Assembly (NCBI GenBank): GCA_022606135.1
Contig: JABYQN010000005.1
Span: 434,001-498,000 of the forward strand
DNA: 64,000 bases
Origin: Fomes fomentarius
Lineage: Eukaryota > Basidiomycota > Agaricomycetes > Polyporales > Polyporaceae
Direction: 5' to 3'
Made by a program: the position numbers and the translations under genes. Shown one piece after another: positions 1-13,826 of this stretch. The stretch's first letter is position 1. Each line of letters begins with the position of its first letter. The notes beneath the pieces are model-generated. The model was not told the DNA's origin. It did not search any database and saw only the letters and a list, made by a program, of their open reading frames with translations.

Positions 1-64
1 GAGGGCCGAGTGCTTGTCGAAAACTCGGACACGGTGAGCCCCGGGAGCCAGCGACTCGCGTTGT

Positions 65-108
<44 letters not shown>

Positions 109-2196
109 CAGATTCGGAGCCAGAGCCAGAGTGGAAGCCAAAGCCAGACTCGGGAGGAAGCATCACAGGAACTGGGTCAATCTCAGTCGCAAGCACAGTC
201 ACAGTCACAGTCACAGCGCCCATCGAAGCTCCGGAACGAGTTGGGTGTTTCCAAGAACGACGCCCAGGATGAAGATGGTGCTCGGGATGTGATGGTTATG
301 GCGGATGGTCCTCCCGATGAATCACAGGAGGGCTCACAGGAATCGCAGCGATCGGCGAAGTCACGCCAGTCGCTCTCCTACAAGGGCGATTCACAAGAGT
401 CACAGGAGAGGGCACTCGCGGACTTGGCGTCTCCCATACCAGAAGGTCACGATACTACTATGGCAGAGATCCGGCCTAACGAGCATACTCCCGGCGGACA
501 CGCAGACCTTCCGGTGAACACTCAAGAAGCAGATGTTATAGTGCCGGAAACGCGGGTCTCGCTTGCGTTAGAGCGCAAAATTGAGGAGGTCGACGTCGAC
601 CAGGCTCAGTCGAAAGACACTTCTCCTCCTGCCTGGACCGTGATCCCGGCGAGTTCCTCCGCAGATGATGACGACAGTCATGGTGAGGAGCCAGACGTGG
701 ATGAGCTCCTGTCTGATCCTATGGAACCGAAGGATGACGATGAGGGTTTGCCGAAGAAGACCGGGGGTACCAAACACGCACGGAAAGTCAAGGGACGAAC
801 TGTCAAGGAACGGCTAGATACGGACGATGAGCGGACTGCGGCGATGGTCTCGCAGGCCCAGGACCAACATGGCGTTCCGAAAGCCAAGACCCGAGAGCGT
901 CCTGCCGCTCGTGCTGCATCTCCGATGAAGCGTCCTCGTCTGTCGACTCCACCCGTGGAGCAACATATCGAAGGTCGCCGGCTGAAACGGCGCAAGAAGG
1001 ACGCAGACACGGAGCAGTCAGGTCCGAGCTTACCTCCCGAAGCAGACGTCTTCACGAGTGAGGACTCGTTCCGCGAAGAGCCTCGCAAGCCCTCGCCTTC
1101 GAAATTGTCATACAGAGAGAGTCACGAAGTCGTCCCAGTCATACTAGTGTCTCGCAATGCAAAGAGACCATCCCAGGCCCCGGTACGCAGCTCTGGTGCT
1201 TCTTCCAGTTCCAAGTTACCAGCACACGATCCCGAAGCCTGGAAAGCCCCGACGTTCATGCGGAAGGACCCGTCAGAGACGACGCATCCACGCACTACAG
1301 ACGCAAAGGCCCCTGCTCGCGGAACCAACGCTCCGAAACGCCCCATCAGCGCCGTTTCTCCTTCGGAGAGCCAGGAACCTCCCGTGAAGAAGCGGAAGAC
1401 GTCTGCGGTTCCTCCTGCGTCAAATCGAGCCTCTAGCTCGTACTCGGAGGCCAATTCAAACCCGAGACGGGACAAACAGTCAACCATCGCGACCTCTGCA
1501 GCCGTCATTGGCTTCAAGTTGTCAGAAACGCAATCGTCCAAGCCGGCTTCCGGAACAACCAAGGTTCCCGCGACTGCTGCAACAGATCACGGCGCTCATA
1601 CCCTCCCATACCTCAACTTTCGAGCGCGATCCCACTCATCCTCACGGTCATCCTCCCGAGCTGGAAGCCGAGGTGCTGGTCCGGGCCAAACGTCCCGACC
1701 CGTTCCTAGTACGCAGCCCTCGACAAACAGTAAGGGCAAGGCTCCGATGTATCCCGTCAAGCGCGAAGACAATGATCCTACGAAGCTGCCATCTGCTCCA
1801 CCCCGCAAGCCGCCTGTCATGCCCGTCTTGGCCGGCGCAAAGACTGCATCATCCAATAAGGGACAACGTACTGCCGAGCTGTCAAAGAAGACAGTGACGA
1901 AATCGGCTCGCACCGGGACAGAGGCGTCTGGCTCAACTTCAACGAGTCGGAACGCGCAGAAAGGACATGAGACGCAACCTCCTCAACGGCCAACGCAAAG
2001 CACCGGAACGGATCTCACTCGGCAGATGCTTGACGATCACAAGGCGGCGTTGCACCTCACGAAGACGCCTGGTGGGCCGCCGTTACTCGACTGGAATGAC
2101 CTCTTGGAGATCTTGCTGGAGACAGGTCGTGCAAAAACAGAGGCCAGAAGACGTGCCGAGTCCAAAGGGGGCGGACAGGGTTCGCGTAGTTCATGA
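1..2196 (+). CDS. SQ-rich, low-complexity nuclear protein (3' part; start lies before the window)
   Basis: The reading frame is open from base 1, so the gene probably begins upstream; the stop is TGA at 2194-2196. About 730 codons are visible and there is no recognisable folded domain. The N-terminal part is dense in SQ dipeptides (an SQ/TQ cluster, the usual target pattern of ATM/ATR-type kinases), encoded partly by a hexanucleotide repeat. Further on are acidic runs, many Ser/Pro stretches and basic patches that look like nuclear localisation signals (MKRPR, KRRKK, VKKRK). A short conserved-looking helix closes the protein (LDWNDLLEILLETGRAK). Some basidiomycete shelterin TPP1/Est3-domain proteins have an N-terminal OB fold followed by such SQ runs. 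That identity is only a guess here because the N-terminus is outside the window. Confidence 0.7.
67..112 (+). repeat. Hexanucleotide microsatellite (CAGAGC)7 in coding sequence
   Basis: Seven perfect tandem CAGAGC units are followed by imperfect copies at about 118-130 and by a related CAGTCA run at about 197-214. In frame they encode alternating Gln-Ser. Because the unit is a multiple of three, length changes keep the frame. Confidence 0.95.
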
Positions 2197-2442
2197 CCAT
2201 TACCGTAAATAGTACCTTCTTGCACGTAATTGACACTCTTGTTGTGAATGCCGATGATCACGAGGCCGATCTAACGCCGCACGATAGGATGAGAGGAAGG
2301 TGTATCATACAATCTGAGCAGGAAGATTTACACTGTACAGTATATGAAGTCCGCAATCCTGGGTCTGGCATAGAGTTTAGAGGTAGAGGGAGAGGGCATA
2401 CTGATACGGATACATAGGAGAGTGAAGGGCAGTGCTTTATGC

Positions 2443-5400
2443 TCAGCCAGTGAAGACACGGGCCGTCAAGTACATGACCGCGCCAGTGAAACGCTGGAAA
2501 ACATTCATTGTCAGCAATCACAAAAAAAACATGAAGCAAGAGAATGACTCACGATGATACTGGTGATGGCGACGAACGCGAGTATGAAGGTCATATACGC
2601 CTTCGTGCGACTGAACGTATCGTTGACGGAGAACGTGTTCACTGAATCTCCGCCACCGAGAATCGCAACGAGGAGCAAGCCCTGTTCACAACCGCCCCGT
2701 GAGTGTCACGACCTCCATCTGCGAAACACACCATTCGACGCACGTTTGACATGACCCAGAAGAGAAGGACGTTCGTCCGCACGTTGGCGTAGTAGTCCTT
2801 TGCCAGCTGCTCCTTTTCTCCGAGACTCAAGCTGTTCGGCTTAGGGAGCGGTTTGCGGTTGCGTAGGTTGTCCAAGGCTTCCTCGTAGATGATGTTCACG
2901 TCAGTCGCATCCACAGGCACCTCTAGATCGACCTGTGAGTTGCTGTTTTGAATGACCGCGCCGAGATCTGTGCTGACTTCCGTGTCTTGTTTAGTTCCCC
3001 ATGAAATCTACAGCCGAGAGGTTAGGACCAAGGATATTGAGTAAAGAGCAAGATCAGCTCACATCGTCTAGATTGGCGAATGCATATCTATGGGAGTGAC
3101 ATATGTTAAGCGGGCCGCGGTTGATAGTCAAGTTGGAATAACAACGACTCACATCTGAAGAATATTGATATAGGTGGGCGACAGGAGCATATACGGGACA
3201 AAGCTGGTGAACATGTGCCAAGGGTCGAAGGCTAGCACGCTCGAGCATGCATACACTGTCGAGTCGACCCATGGGGGCCGTTGAGTACGCAGCACATGTC
3301 GATGTTGGGTAGATGTACGCACTGCCATACGTTACGATGATACTGAACAGCATGACCCGGTATGCTGCCCCGCCCTGGCCGGCAGCCTGAATCGAGCATT
3401 CTACGGCAGCGAAAATGACGTAGACCATGAGGACCGCAAAGATGAGGGCGCAAATCTTGTATTTCCACCGAGCTCTGCGGGAGCAATGTTGAGCAGATAG
3501 CGCAATATGGCAGAGGAGGACGTACGCTTTCGGCTTGTTACCCATAGAAAACAAGAAACACGCGATGACTATACCCGCCATGAGGAACTGCATGAATATG
3601 TCAACCAGCAGTATGGAAGGAGCTCAGCGTAAGAGTGCCTTACCTGTGCGGCCGCATTGAAGTATTTAATCCCCGACATCCCGAATGCTTCATTCTCAAT
3701 TGACGAAGTCAAGATGACCTACAGTCGCAGCAAGTTAGTGGTGGACCACCGACGTGCGACAGCAATCAGCCTACTCACAAAGAATAGATAAAAGTTCCCC
3801 TGCCAAGGAACATCAGCCTGAGCCTCCGTATAACCAGACGAGGATACTCACGACGGCAAACCAAGAAGCAATCAAGTTGATGACGTTGTATATCGTTTCC
3901 ATGACAAGCAAGAACTTCCTCCATACGCTGTGGCCCGATTGCAGAATCTGACCGAGATGAGCGATCGCGTATGTTGCAGCGAAGAACGAGCCGTTCAACC
4001 AACGACGGCGTTGGCTGATGAACTCTGGCAAGGCCTCGGGCACATCCGTTTCAGCGATGGCACTCTTGACATATTTGAGCAACCTATCGCAACGGTATCA
4101 GCCAAGCTTGAGAACAAGAGATTCTGCGACTTACCAGTTGGACTTCCTCTTAGCCACAAGTTCGAAACACAAGATACGCTACAGAGAGGTCAGTTTGAAT
4201 GCTTGTTTTTCACATCAGAGGTTTTGAACGCACGTCTTCAGCCAAATCTATCATTAAGTCAATTTAGCATGAGCATGTAGACCACGGAGAATCGAGACGA
4301 CTTACACATGTTGGACGTGAAGATGTCCGTGTCGCGACCATGCAATACCTCACCCTTGAAGTAAGACGCGAGCGGTCCAAAGCCATACTTGTCGTTCTGT
4401 AGTGCAATATACCGATATGCAGAAAACGCTCCAGGCTACGAGGGCGGTCAGTGATTCGCAAGGTATCCGAACTTCGAGTTTGACCTACCAGCACACTGAT
4501 GTAACCAAACAGGGATTCGGTAGGCTTATCGAGGATATTTGTGATCTTGTACTCAAAGTTTTGCGCCGCGACTGGAAGTCATATCTCAGTACCGTGAACG
4601 TGTACCAGAACACCATGCAACCTACCGAGCGGATTGAGCAATCCACGCCATTGCTTCCCCTTGTATACCGCGATCTCGCCACAAGCGCCAGCAACGTTCG
4701 AGTTGACATCGAATGCTTTCCACAGGTGATATATACTCTTGTTCCCCGGACGCGTACCGACATCGAGCAGTACGCACACATTCGGCTGCAGCATCGGCGC
4801 AAATGCGTTAAAGAACCAGCGGTGCGAGTTGATCTTCTTCTGATTCTTCTCCTTCATGCAGAAGATGATCTGCGTCGGCACGATGCCCTTGTCCGGGTAC
4901 TTGAATTTGAGGTTCTCGTCCAGCCCGAACGTTGTCGTGTACTCGAATAGATGGGCGGTGACCGGCTTGTTATTCACCATATTCTTCATGTGGTCCCCCG
5001 GTTGGTATACGCCCAGAAGCGTCAGACAGTCGAGGACTCGAGGGTGCACTTTCTTACGCCCATCTGCTACGATGCATACGACGACCTGAGAAAGAATTCA
5101 GGACCGCCGCTCGATGGAGATTGAGCAGAATGATTTACCTTCTTCCACGCGTCCTCACCCCAGGTTCGGGAGTTCTTCCGCGAACACAAGTGGGCAATGT
5201 TCCGCATGACGCCAATCATCGTCCGGCAGAAGAGAATCTCATCCTCCTGCATGGGAAAAGTCAGATTTGTACCGTGCAACTCAGACTCGAGACCCACATT
5301 ATACATAGTAATAACAATAAACAGTTCCGTCGTCCTCTTCATCTCGTTCTGCCGGAGGAAGAAGCCCTTCCTCTCGAACTCGTCCGGGTCGCACGTCACG

Positions 5401-6697
5401 GCCGTGTATCGCGCCTTCATCGTCTCCGGCTCACCCTTCCGGGGCAAGACAAGCTTCGGAGGAACGGACAGGTCGAGAACAAGATTACCATTCGTCAGTT
5501 GCACCCGTTTCTTGGTCTTGTGCCGCCGTACCACCCGTCCAGTCGGTGCTGGCCCAAAGTGACGCGTCGGGAGGGGGAATCAGGGACCGTGAGCGTGGTC
5601 GAGCCAGAGTTTGCCAGGGAGACCTTCTCGGGATCTGCTGGCTCGGACATGGCACGGAGGAATGTCTGCGAGAAGCGAAACCCGCTCTGCGTGGTAGAGT
5701 TGGCAGAGTTAGCAGAGTTGGTGGAGACATTCGAGAGCGGCCGGCGCTGTGGGGACTCGGTCTCGTTTGTCGTCGCCTGCGCGAATGGACGGCGTACAGG
5801 AGACTCGTTTTCGTTCTCGTCCGTGGACACTTGAGAGACAGGGCGGCGTTGTGGAGAGGGCGAGAAGCCAGTATACTGCACGCTTCCGTTGCCCGTGATT
5901 TGATAGTCTTCGTCATCGACCGCCGGAGTTGGTGAGCGGGAACGAGGCGGTCTGTACGAAGCACGAGAGAATGCACCTGACGCGTATGCCTCAGTGTCGT
6001 GCTTGAAATGGTCGATCTCCGCGTTCACAGGGTACATAGCGGCGCTGTGCTGTTCCGGCGGTGGTGCATAACTGTAGCCGGTCATGTTGGAGGTGACAGC
6101 ACTATAAGCTGACAAGGGGCGCGAAGGAAGATTCCACGAGTTCCGGCCTGGCGTGTAGTACTGCTCTGACAGACTGGATTGAGACGTGTTGTGAGTGACG
6201 AGAGCAGGGGGCTGATAGACTGGAACGTGGGGCGCCGGTTGATGGTATGCAGGAGGGTGGGCATCCGAGAATGGGTCATCGTCTGGAGCGGGATGGAAGG
6301 CGTCCCAGTCCAATGGTTCGCCAGAGTTGATTGCGGGAAGCTGCGGGGGAGGTAATGCACGGACATGGTGAGCATACGGGTCATGCCTGTCTCCATACAG
6401 GGTCTCCCCGGAGCTCTGCCTCGACAACGACATCCTGTCTCCCGCAAGCGATCCCTCCTCCGAAGCCTCAGGGACAGATGGGAGGGATGGGTAGCGAACT
6501 GGGGATGTTCTTGGGGGTCGTTGTACTACATTCACTGTTTGAGTTGGAGTTGCGTAGTCGTAACTAGACTGCTCCTGTTGAGAGAGCGCAAGTTGCATGA
6601 TAGTCGAAGGGCGGGCAGGTAAGACATCTTGCGGGTCATGCGAGTCGTGTGAGTCGTTGAGGGGAGCGTAAGTAATCTGCCTGCGGCGAGAGGCCAT
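2443..6697 (-). CDS. Chitin synthase (division 1, class I-III type), with an apparent frameshift near 5575
   Basis: Makes chitin from UDP-GlcNAc at the plasma membrane. A Pro/Ser/Tyr-rich cytosolic tail of about 370 residues (ATG at 6697) leads into the chitin synthase core. Visible core motifs are [16 protein letters not shown] (restored by removing a 48-nt intron at about 5255), [30 protein letters not shown] and QRRRW, followed by several membrane segments. The short last exon encodes [16 protein letters not shown] and ends with TGA at 2443-2445. There are about a dozen short introns, including a 14-nt microexon at 4234-4247. Between the tail (TVPDSPS) and HFGPAPTGR the frame changes within a G5 run (plus strand 5573-5577) without a good intron, which is either a real frameshift or a sequence error. 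The neighbouring kinase gene is divergent. Confidence 0.93.
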
Positions 6698-8690
<1,993 letters not shown>

Positions 8691-9422
8691 GCGGCTTATC
8701 GATGTCGGACCCCCATTTGCGATGTCATGCGTGTGAGATTGATTGATGTATGTCTGTGCATGGCGAAAAGACTGGAAGTTGCCACAACTTGTGTCAGTGT
8801 CCGAAGCTACCCCGTTTCTGGGTGCATGGGATGTCTCAGAGTATTTGTAGAGAGCCCCAGCTTGGCCCAAGCGTCCATGACGGTGCCAGATTCACTGCCG
8901 ACCCCAAAGCGGCTTGGTCTAACGTTCGTTCACACCAACTAGCTCGTGATGCTCAACCTACTGTGCGTGATTGGTTCATATGCGTAGGACACGCTGATCA
9001 CGGCCATCAGTTAGACAGAGTTCCATTCAAGATCCACTTCAGCCTTCTGCTTCCATCCATGTCTTTCTACCAATTCGCATTTCGAGATCACCCCAGTAAT
9101 CGCCGGATTCCCGGCCCGTGCACCTCAACCAGAGCAGTTCCCTTCCCTTTCATGTGCCTTTACGGGATTCCGAGCTTCAGGTCGAGTCTGACATGCAAAG
9201 TTTCCTTGTGCATTTTCTAGCCGGTATCAGGTGCAGCCTCAGTCTGCTTAATGCCAATGCCGCTTGGAGACGCTGTCCGGTTAGTTCGATGCGTTCGTCG
9301 TGTACAGCCAGTCGTCTCGTGCCTGTACGGTAGGTATAAGAGCAACGTATGTCTCCTCGACTCGCCCATCGAGCCCCCACGGCACATCAGCCATCTAGCA
9401 ATCGTTCGTCACAAACCTCGAG
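8691..9422. other. Intergenic region without a recognised gene
   Basis: Several overlapping short open frames are present, none with recognisable motifs or consistent splice sites. A TATAAG sequence near 9337 lies about 85 bases upstream of the next start codon and may belong to its promoter. Confidence 0.5.
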
Positions 9423-9749
9423 ATGTCGTCCAACGTCAACATTAAGTGGAACGACCCGAACACGTACAAGACCCAGCCGACGAAGAAGCAGCAGATAGAG
9501 ACAGACGTGAAGGTGTCGAGTGCGACGACCTCGGCGGCCGGACGGGGCGCGACCGATGCCATTATTATGTGTGTTGATCATGATGATATTCTAACATCCT
9601 ATATCACTAACATTGACCGGCGATCCTGGACTGTCGGAACTCTCAGGGGCGGTGAACACAAGAGTAGGACGGACAGTAAGGAACATGTCACTGTCCAATA
9701 CAAGAAGAGCGATGGCACGCATGTCACTACGAAGCATGTGCATACGTAG
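9423..9749 (+). CDS. Small hydrophilic protein of unknown function
   Basis: ATG at 9423 and TAG at 9747-9749. Read straight through it gives 108 residues. However, a GTGTGT donor near 9571 and a CTCAG acceptor near 9648 could remove a Leu/Ile-rich middle part and leave a protein of roughly 80 residues (SAAGRGATDAII joined to GGEHKSRTDSKEHVTVQ). The C-terminal half is rich in Lys, His, Thr and Val in alternating pattern (HVTVQYKKSDGTHVTTKHVH), suggesting a small beta-type fold. No domain was recognised, and there is no signal peptide or membrane segment. Confidence 0.55.
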   Translation: MSSNVNIKWNDPNTYKTQPTKKQQIETDVKVSSATTSAAGRGATDAIIMCVDHDDILTSYITNIDRRSWTVGTLRGGEHKSRTDSKEHVTVQYKKSDGTHVTTKHVHT

Positions 9750-10412
9750 GGGATATAGTACAACGGGTGCGTCTTCCGACAAGCGTTGCTTGGAGTGCCG
9801 CGGTACTGACTTCATATATGGGCACCAGGGCCAGTTCCCAATGTGCCCAGGCTGACTTGACCGCCAAGTCGAGCTTCGTGTATAATACAGATCTCATTGA
9901 GCGCCAGAATAAGACTGTATATGACCGGCGTGGATTGATTCATTGAACGAGACGGAATTCAATGTGTCATGCGCGTAATGCGTGCTGTAGAGCATTTGGG
10001 CATCACACTAGTGATTGACCTATACCCACATGACATGATGTCCAAACGGATTACATGGCTACTGACGATGTCCCTGCGATATCCGCCAGATGTTTATAGC
10101 TTAGCGCGACCGGCGTCCGAGACTCTGAGTGTTCTATGTATATCGCAATGTCCGGCCACACCAGGTTTGCCCAGTGACTCGGACGCCCAGTCTCGTTCAG
10201 AGCATCATCAGTTCTGTCATTGCATCCTAACGGAGTCTGAGCCAGGGCCAGCGAGACGAGTTTACTGTCAGTGAAACTCGGGTAGAAGAGGTTGGAGAAT
10301 GTTTGAGCACGGGAAATATTGATTGAGTAAACAATGGTGGAAGAAGAGCACTCACATCTCATCTGCAAACCTCACAATACCGTGCAGATACTTTCCAATA
10401 AGGGACTACACT
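9750..10412. other. Intergenic region, nothing recognised
   Basis: No open frame here has motif support. It may hold decayed remnants of the 3' part of the F-box fragment to its right, but I could not see clear similarity. Confidence 0.4.
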
Positions 10413-10916
10413 TCACCCAGACTTTAGACAGTTCTATACAAAGAAGATGATCAGATGTACTTAGATTCCGGGTACTCAGAGACTGCCATAGCGTACGTGA
10501 CAATGTTCCGAGAATAACACGTTCGCGATGGCGGGTTCACTGAGGGGCTCCGGTCGGCCAGGAAGCCCTCCAATTCGCTTCCTTGAGTTCTCCCAAAGTG
10601 AGGCTGCTTTACGGCTCATGAGGAACGCCCTGAAATCTTTCGTGGGTCCTAGCCAGACTGAGTAGATCGCGAGGGTGGAGGAAAGCGAAGATCTACGTGC
10701 GCCAGGGTGTTCAATGCTTGAATACAGAGATAGGTCACTACACACACCTCAAACAACAAGTCCATGGGCATGTAGGGCATCTTCTCTAACCCGCCCTGTT
10801 TGGCACGAACGTTGTGGCGAGCCACGGTGGCAACGCGGCCTACCGCATTCGTAGCACGGCCCTTAGCTTTCGCGGTGTTTGTTTTGTGTGTTGTCTTCCT
10901 TCTTCTTGGGAGGCAT
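10413..10916 (-). pseudogene. 5' fragment of the F-box/zinc-finger family (copy D)
   Basis: Covers only the first two exons and the beginning of the third of this family. Exon 1 begins with MPPKKK at 10916, but that frame stops after 17 codons. The family sequence (RKTTHKTN through VRAKQGGLEKMPYMPMDLLFE, the F-box start) continues in another frame that has no ATG, so one base has been lost. Exon 2 keeps DFRAFLMSRKAASLWENSRKR and EPLSEPAIANVLFSEHCH. The third exon begins NCLKSG and stops at once. Everything downstream, including the zinc-binding C-terminus, is missing. It lies just beyond the 3' end of copy C in the same orientation, as expected for a decayed tandem copy. Confidence 0.8.
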
Positions 10917-11133
10917 GGCAATGGCCGAGGCCCTCGAGAGTCGAGGGTCGTGTGTCGAGAGTCGCTAAGTGGGGCAGGTTATGCTCGTGCGACGTGGTTA
11001 CGAACGGAAAAGATGATAATGGGCGGCGCCCTTCAAACCGTGACTGAATGTAACTGTCAGTTCAACTCATAAGCGCGAGTCAGCGGGGAGACGAGCTTGA
11101 AGGCGTGGAGGATACCTGTTTGAACCACCTGTA

Positions 11134-11156
11134 GGCGCACCAAAATTGGTGGCGCC
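11134..11156. repeat. Near-perfect inverted repeat downstream of F-box copy C
   Basis: The arms GGCGCACCAA and TTGGTGGCGCC pair around a two-base AA spacer with a single extra base. The element lies between F-box fragment D and the 3' end of copy C. It could form a short hairpin; no function is assigned. Confidence 0.6.
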
Positions 11157-11275
11157 AGGCTCCACAACTAGAATGATAGTCTACGTATGATATACACTAG
11201 CTTGGACAACATCAACCACAATTCCATCAATTTTGCGGCCATACACTAGTACTACATAGGATGAACTGACATAGC

Positions 11276-13826
11276 CTATTTGAACGACGTGGCAAAGAAC
11301 GCCTTGCCTGCATCCACCTCATCCTTCTCTGCGGTACATTGGGGTTGGGAGAATAGAGACGAATACATCTTGATCGTTGGTACGGCGCGGTGAGAGAGAT
11401 AATAATCCACATTGAGCTTCACGTCCTCCGTGCCATGCCTGATCCGAATTACAGTGAGAGATTCAGCATTCATCCTGACCTCGAATGATTATCGATTTAG
11501 TGCTCACATTCGACGCAGATGATCCTTGATATTCGGTACCCCAAATCCAGAATAACCACACCAGGCACAGTGTACTGCGGAACGACTGCCCGTCTGGGAA
11601 TCGTTGACATTCTGCTTGGTCATGATCGCGGCCTCGAGTTCTCTTGCTGTGGCTGTGTGTTCTTCAGAAACGGCCTCCCAACGACCTTCGAGGGGATGTC
11701 CCTTTGCCTGGTGCTTGGACACATCGTGGTCAATCTACGGAAGACGCGTCATTCACAAGCGGGCTTCAGCTTCCAACTACGGGACTCACCGCTGCATTCC
11801 AGTCAAATAGTTCTTGGCTCGCAAATGTAGCGCAAAGACAGCATCGCAGTCGCACACCACACTTCTCCATTTCAGCGTAGGTTGCGGTGTCAGGGTCCTT
11901 ACCGCACGTCTGGATAATGTTGCGTGCATAGGGAATCATACTGCTGATCCCGAGACTGGATCCTGTGTAGAGCCTGTCTGAAGTGGTATCACCATTCCAA
12001 GAATGAATGGTTTTCTTGACGCAGTCGGTATACTTGTCATCTTGGCGGGTCAGCGCGTTGGAGCGGAAACACTGATGTCTTGTGATTTGCGGCCATCGAT
12101 AGTAGTGTCTGCAATACTTGCAATTGAACCAGGCGATCGCAAGCTCTAGCGGTTCCGGGACCTTCGCAGCATCGGATTCGCCGAAATGTGCGATTAACAG
12201 TGCGATATGCTCGCTGCGACGTTCTTCAATCCACTGGCTAACGAGGTCTGGAAGGACCTGCGCCAGCTTGGTCTCCATTGATTCCTTGCTTATGCCGTTG
12301 GACATGTCGTCGATGATAGCTCGCACTGGAGGCATGAAGGCGCAGTCGGTGGTGCCAATATAGATTCTATCCTTGACGTTCGTGGGCCATCTTGCATGCT
12401 GATGCCGATCGAGTGTACTCTTGAGTGTCCACAACCTGGATGAGATTGTTGCAGTGTACTCCTTCTCTAGCCGCGACGCCCGGATCTTCTCCATGTACTC
12501 CATCACTGGCGTTCGCGTGGTTTCCCAACCTGAAGGACTTTCCTCAGATCGCCTGGAAGGGGGCATTGGCAACATGAGCTCACCTTTATCCGTAAGCCTG
12601 ATGGCGCGGGACACAAGGTTGATGTCGTACAAACGGTCTAGAAGCTGGGAGCTCATCTTATCTAGCTCGTCGCCCCAACCTTCCTGGCGCAGCCTGGCTA
12701 GGACACTGAGGAAGGCAGAGTGAGATTCCTGTCTGAATCTGTATATGACACAGCTAAATACGCACGCCTGATATCGTTCCTCCCTGAGAGCGTCAGTCTT
12801 CGCGATTGCAGACCGTCTAATCTGTGCATTCCACCCATCAAGTTGTTTCTCGTACTGCGATCACACCATCAACAAGTCAGAGAGACTGCAGTATGAAAAC
12901 CTCGACGCACCGCACAGCACTGGTTCACGTAGTCTTTACGGGCTGCAATAAACTTCGTCTTCTCTTCTTCGGTGGTGAGATTCGCCCACGTCTGAATAAC
13001 GTCCGTGATCTCCGAGCGATGATAGTGCCGTTTTTCCTCTCGAGAACTAATCCAAATATTAGCTCAGACATTCTATCGCCTACGGAGACGGTGACACTCA
13101 GGCTCACCCCTTTGCGTGGAAGTATACAGTGTTCAATATCGACGCCATATCAATGCGCATCTCCTGAGCTATTTGCGCGACAGTGGCATCGCGATCTGCG
13201 GTGAGACTAACCACATAGTTAAAGTAGGCGAACAAAGAATACTGGAAAAGGCAATGCTTACAACTCGGATCGGCAAGCGGGACAGTACCGAGTGAATAGC
13301 TTCCAGAACGGCGCAACACTAGAAGTTGTCTTCAGACAGTTCTAGTTGGGAAGCATGTTGAGCTACACAAGATTTGCGCATCAGGAGACTGCGATGGCTC
13401 ACATGGCAGTAGTTCGAGAACAACAGATTCGCGAACGCAGGTTCGCTGAGATGGGCCGGTCGGTTGGGAAGTCCCCCACTCGTTTTCTTGCGTTCTCCCA
13501 AAAGGAGGCGGCATTGCGACTCATGAGGAACGCCCTAAAATCCTTGGTGGTCCTGGCAAGGCTGAGTAGATCGCGAGGGTGAAGGAACCCAAAGATCTAT
13601 ACGCAAGTCGGTGCATGGTTATAGAGGAATTCGTTACATACATACACACCTCAAACAGGATATCCAAAGGAATGTCAGGCATGCCTTCCAGTACGCCCCG
13701 TTTGGCACGAACGTTGCGGCGGATCACAGTAGTCTTGGAATCAGTGGTTGTAGGGCCTTTGGTAGCCTTTGAGGATGCCAAGGTCCTTCTACCGTGCGTT
13801 GTCTTCGTTTTCTTCTTTGGGGGCAT
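11276..13826 (-). pseudogene. F-box/zinc-finger protein, near full-length copy C with a frameshift
   Basis: Starts MPPKKKTKTTHGRR at 13826 and ends GKAFFATSFK with TAG at 11276-11278. The exon order matches copies A and B: basic tail, F-box (GMPDIPLDILFE then IFGFLHPRDLLSLARTTKDFRAFL), the NCLK/APFWKLFTRYCPAC exon, a helical middle, and a long exon with DRHQHARWP, DCAFMPPVRAIIDDMS and paired Cys/His motifs (CKYCRHYY, CCLCATF). The tail carries VHCAWCG and an MYSSLF segment. In exon 2 a C5 run (plus strand 13473-13477) puts the sequence after RKRVG out of frame; one more base would restore LPNRPAHLSEPAFANLLF. Either it is a young pseudogene or the base was lost in assembly. It is clearly more diverged from A and B than they are from each other. 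Confidence 0.75.

Noticed and set aside
1122..1562. 146-codon minus-strand frame opposite the SQ-rich gene
   Set aside because: Shadow of the real coding frame; the plus strand has the coherent SQ-rich, basic composition.
10800..11072. Plus-strand frame with a hydrophobic stretch (AFAVFVLCVVFLLL)
   Set aside because: Lies antisense to F-box fragment D exon 1, whose Lys-rich coding creates apparent hydrophobicity on the other strand.
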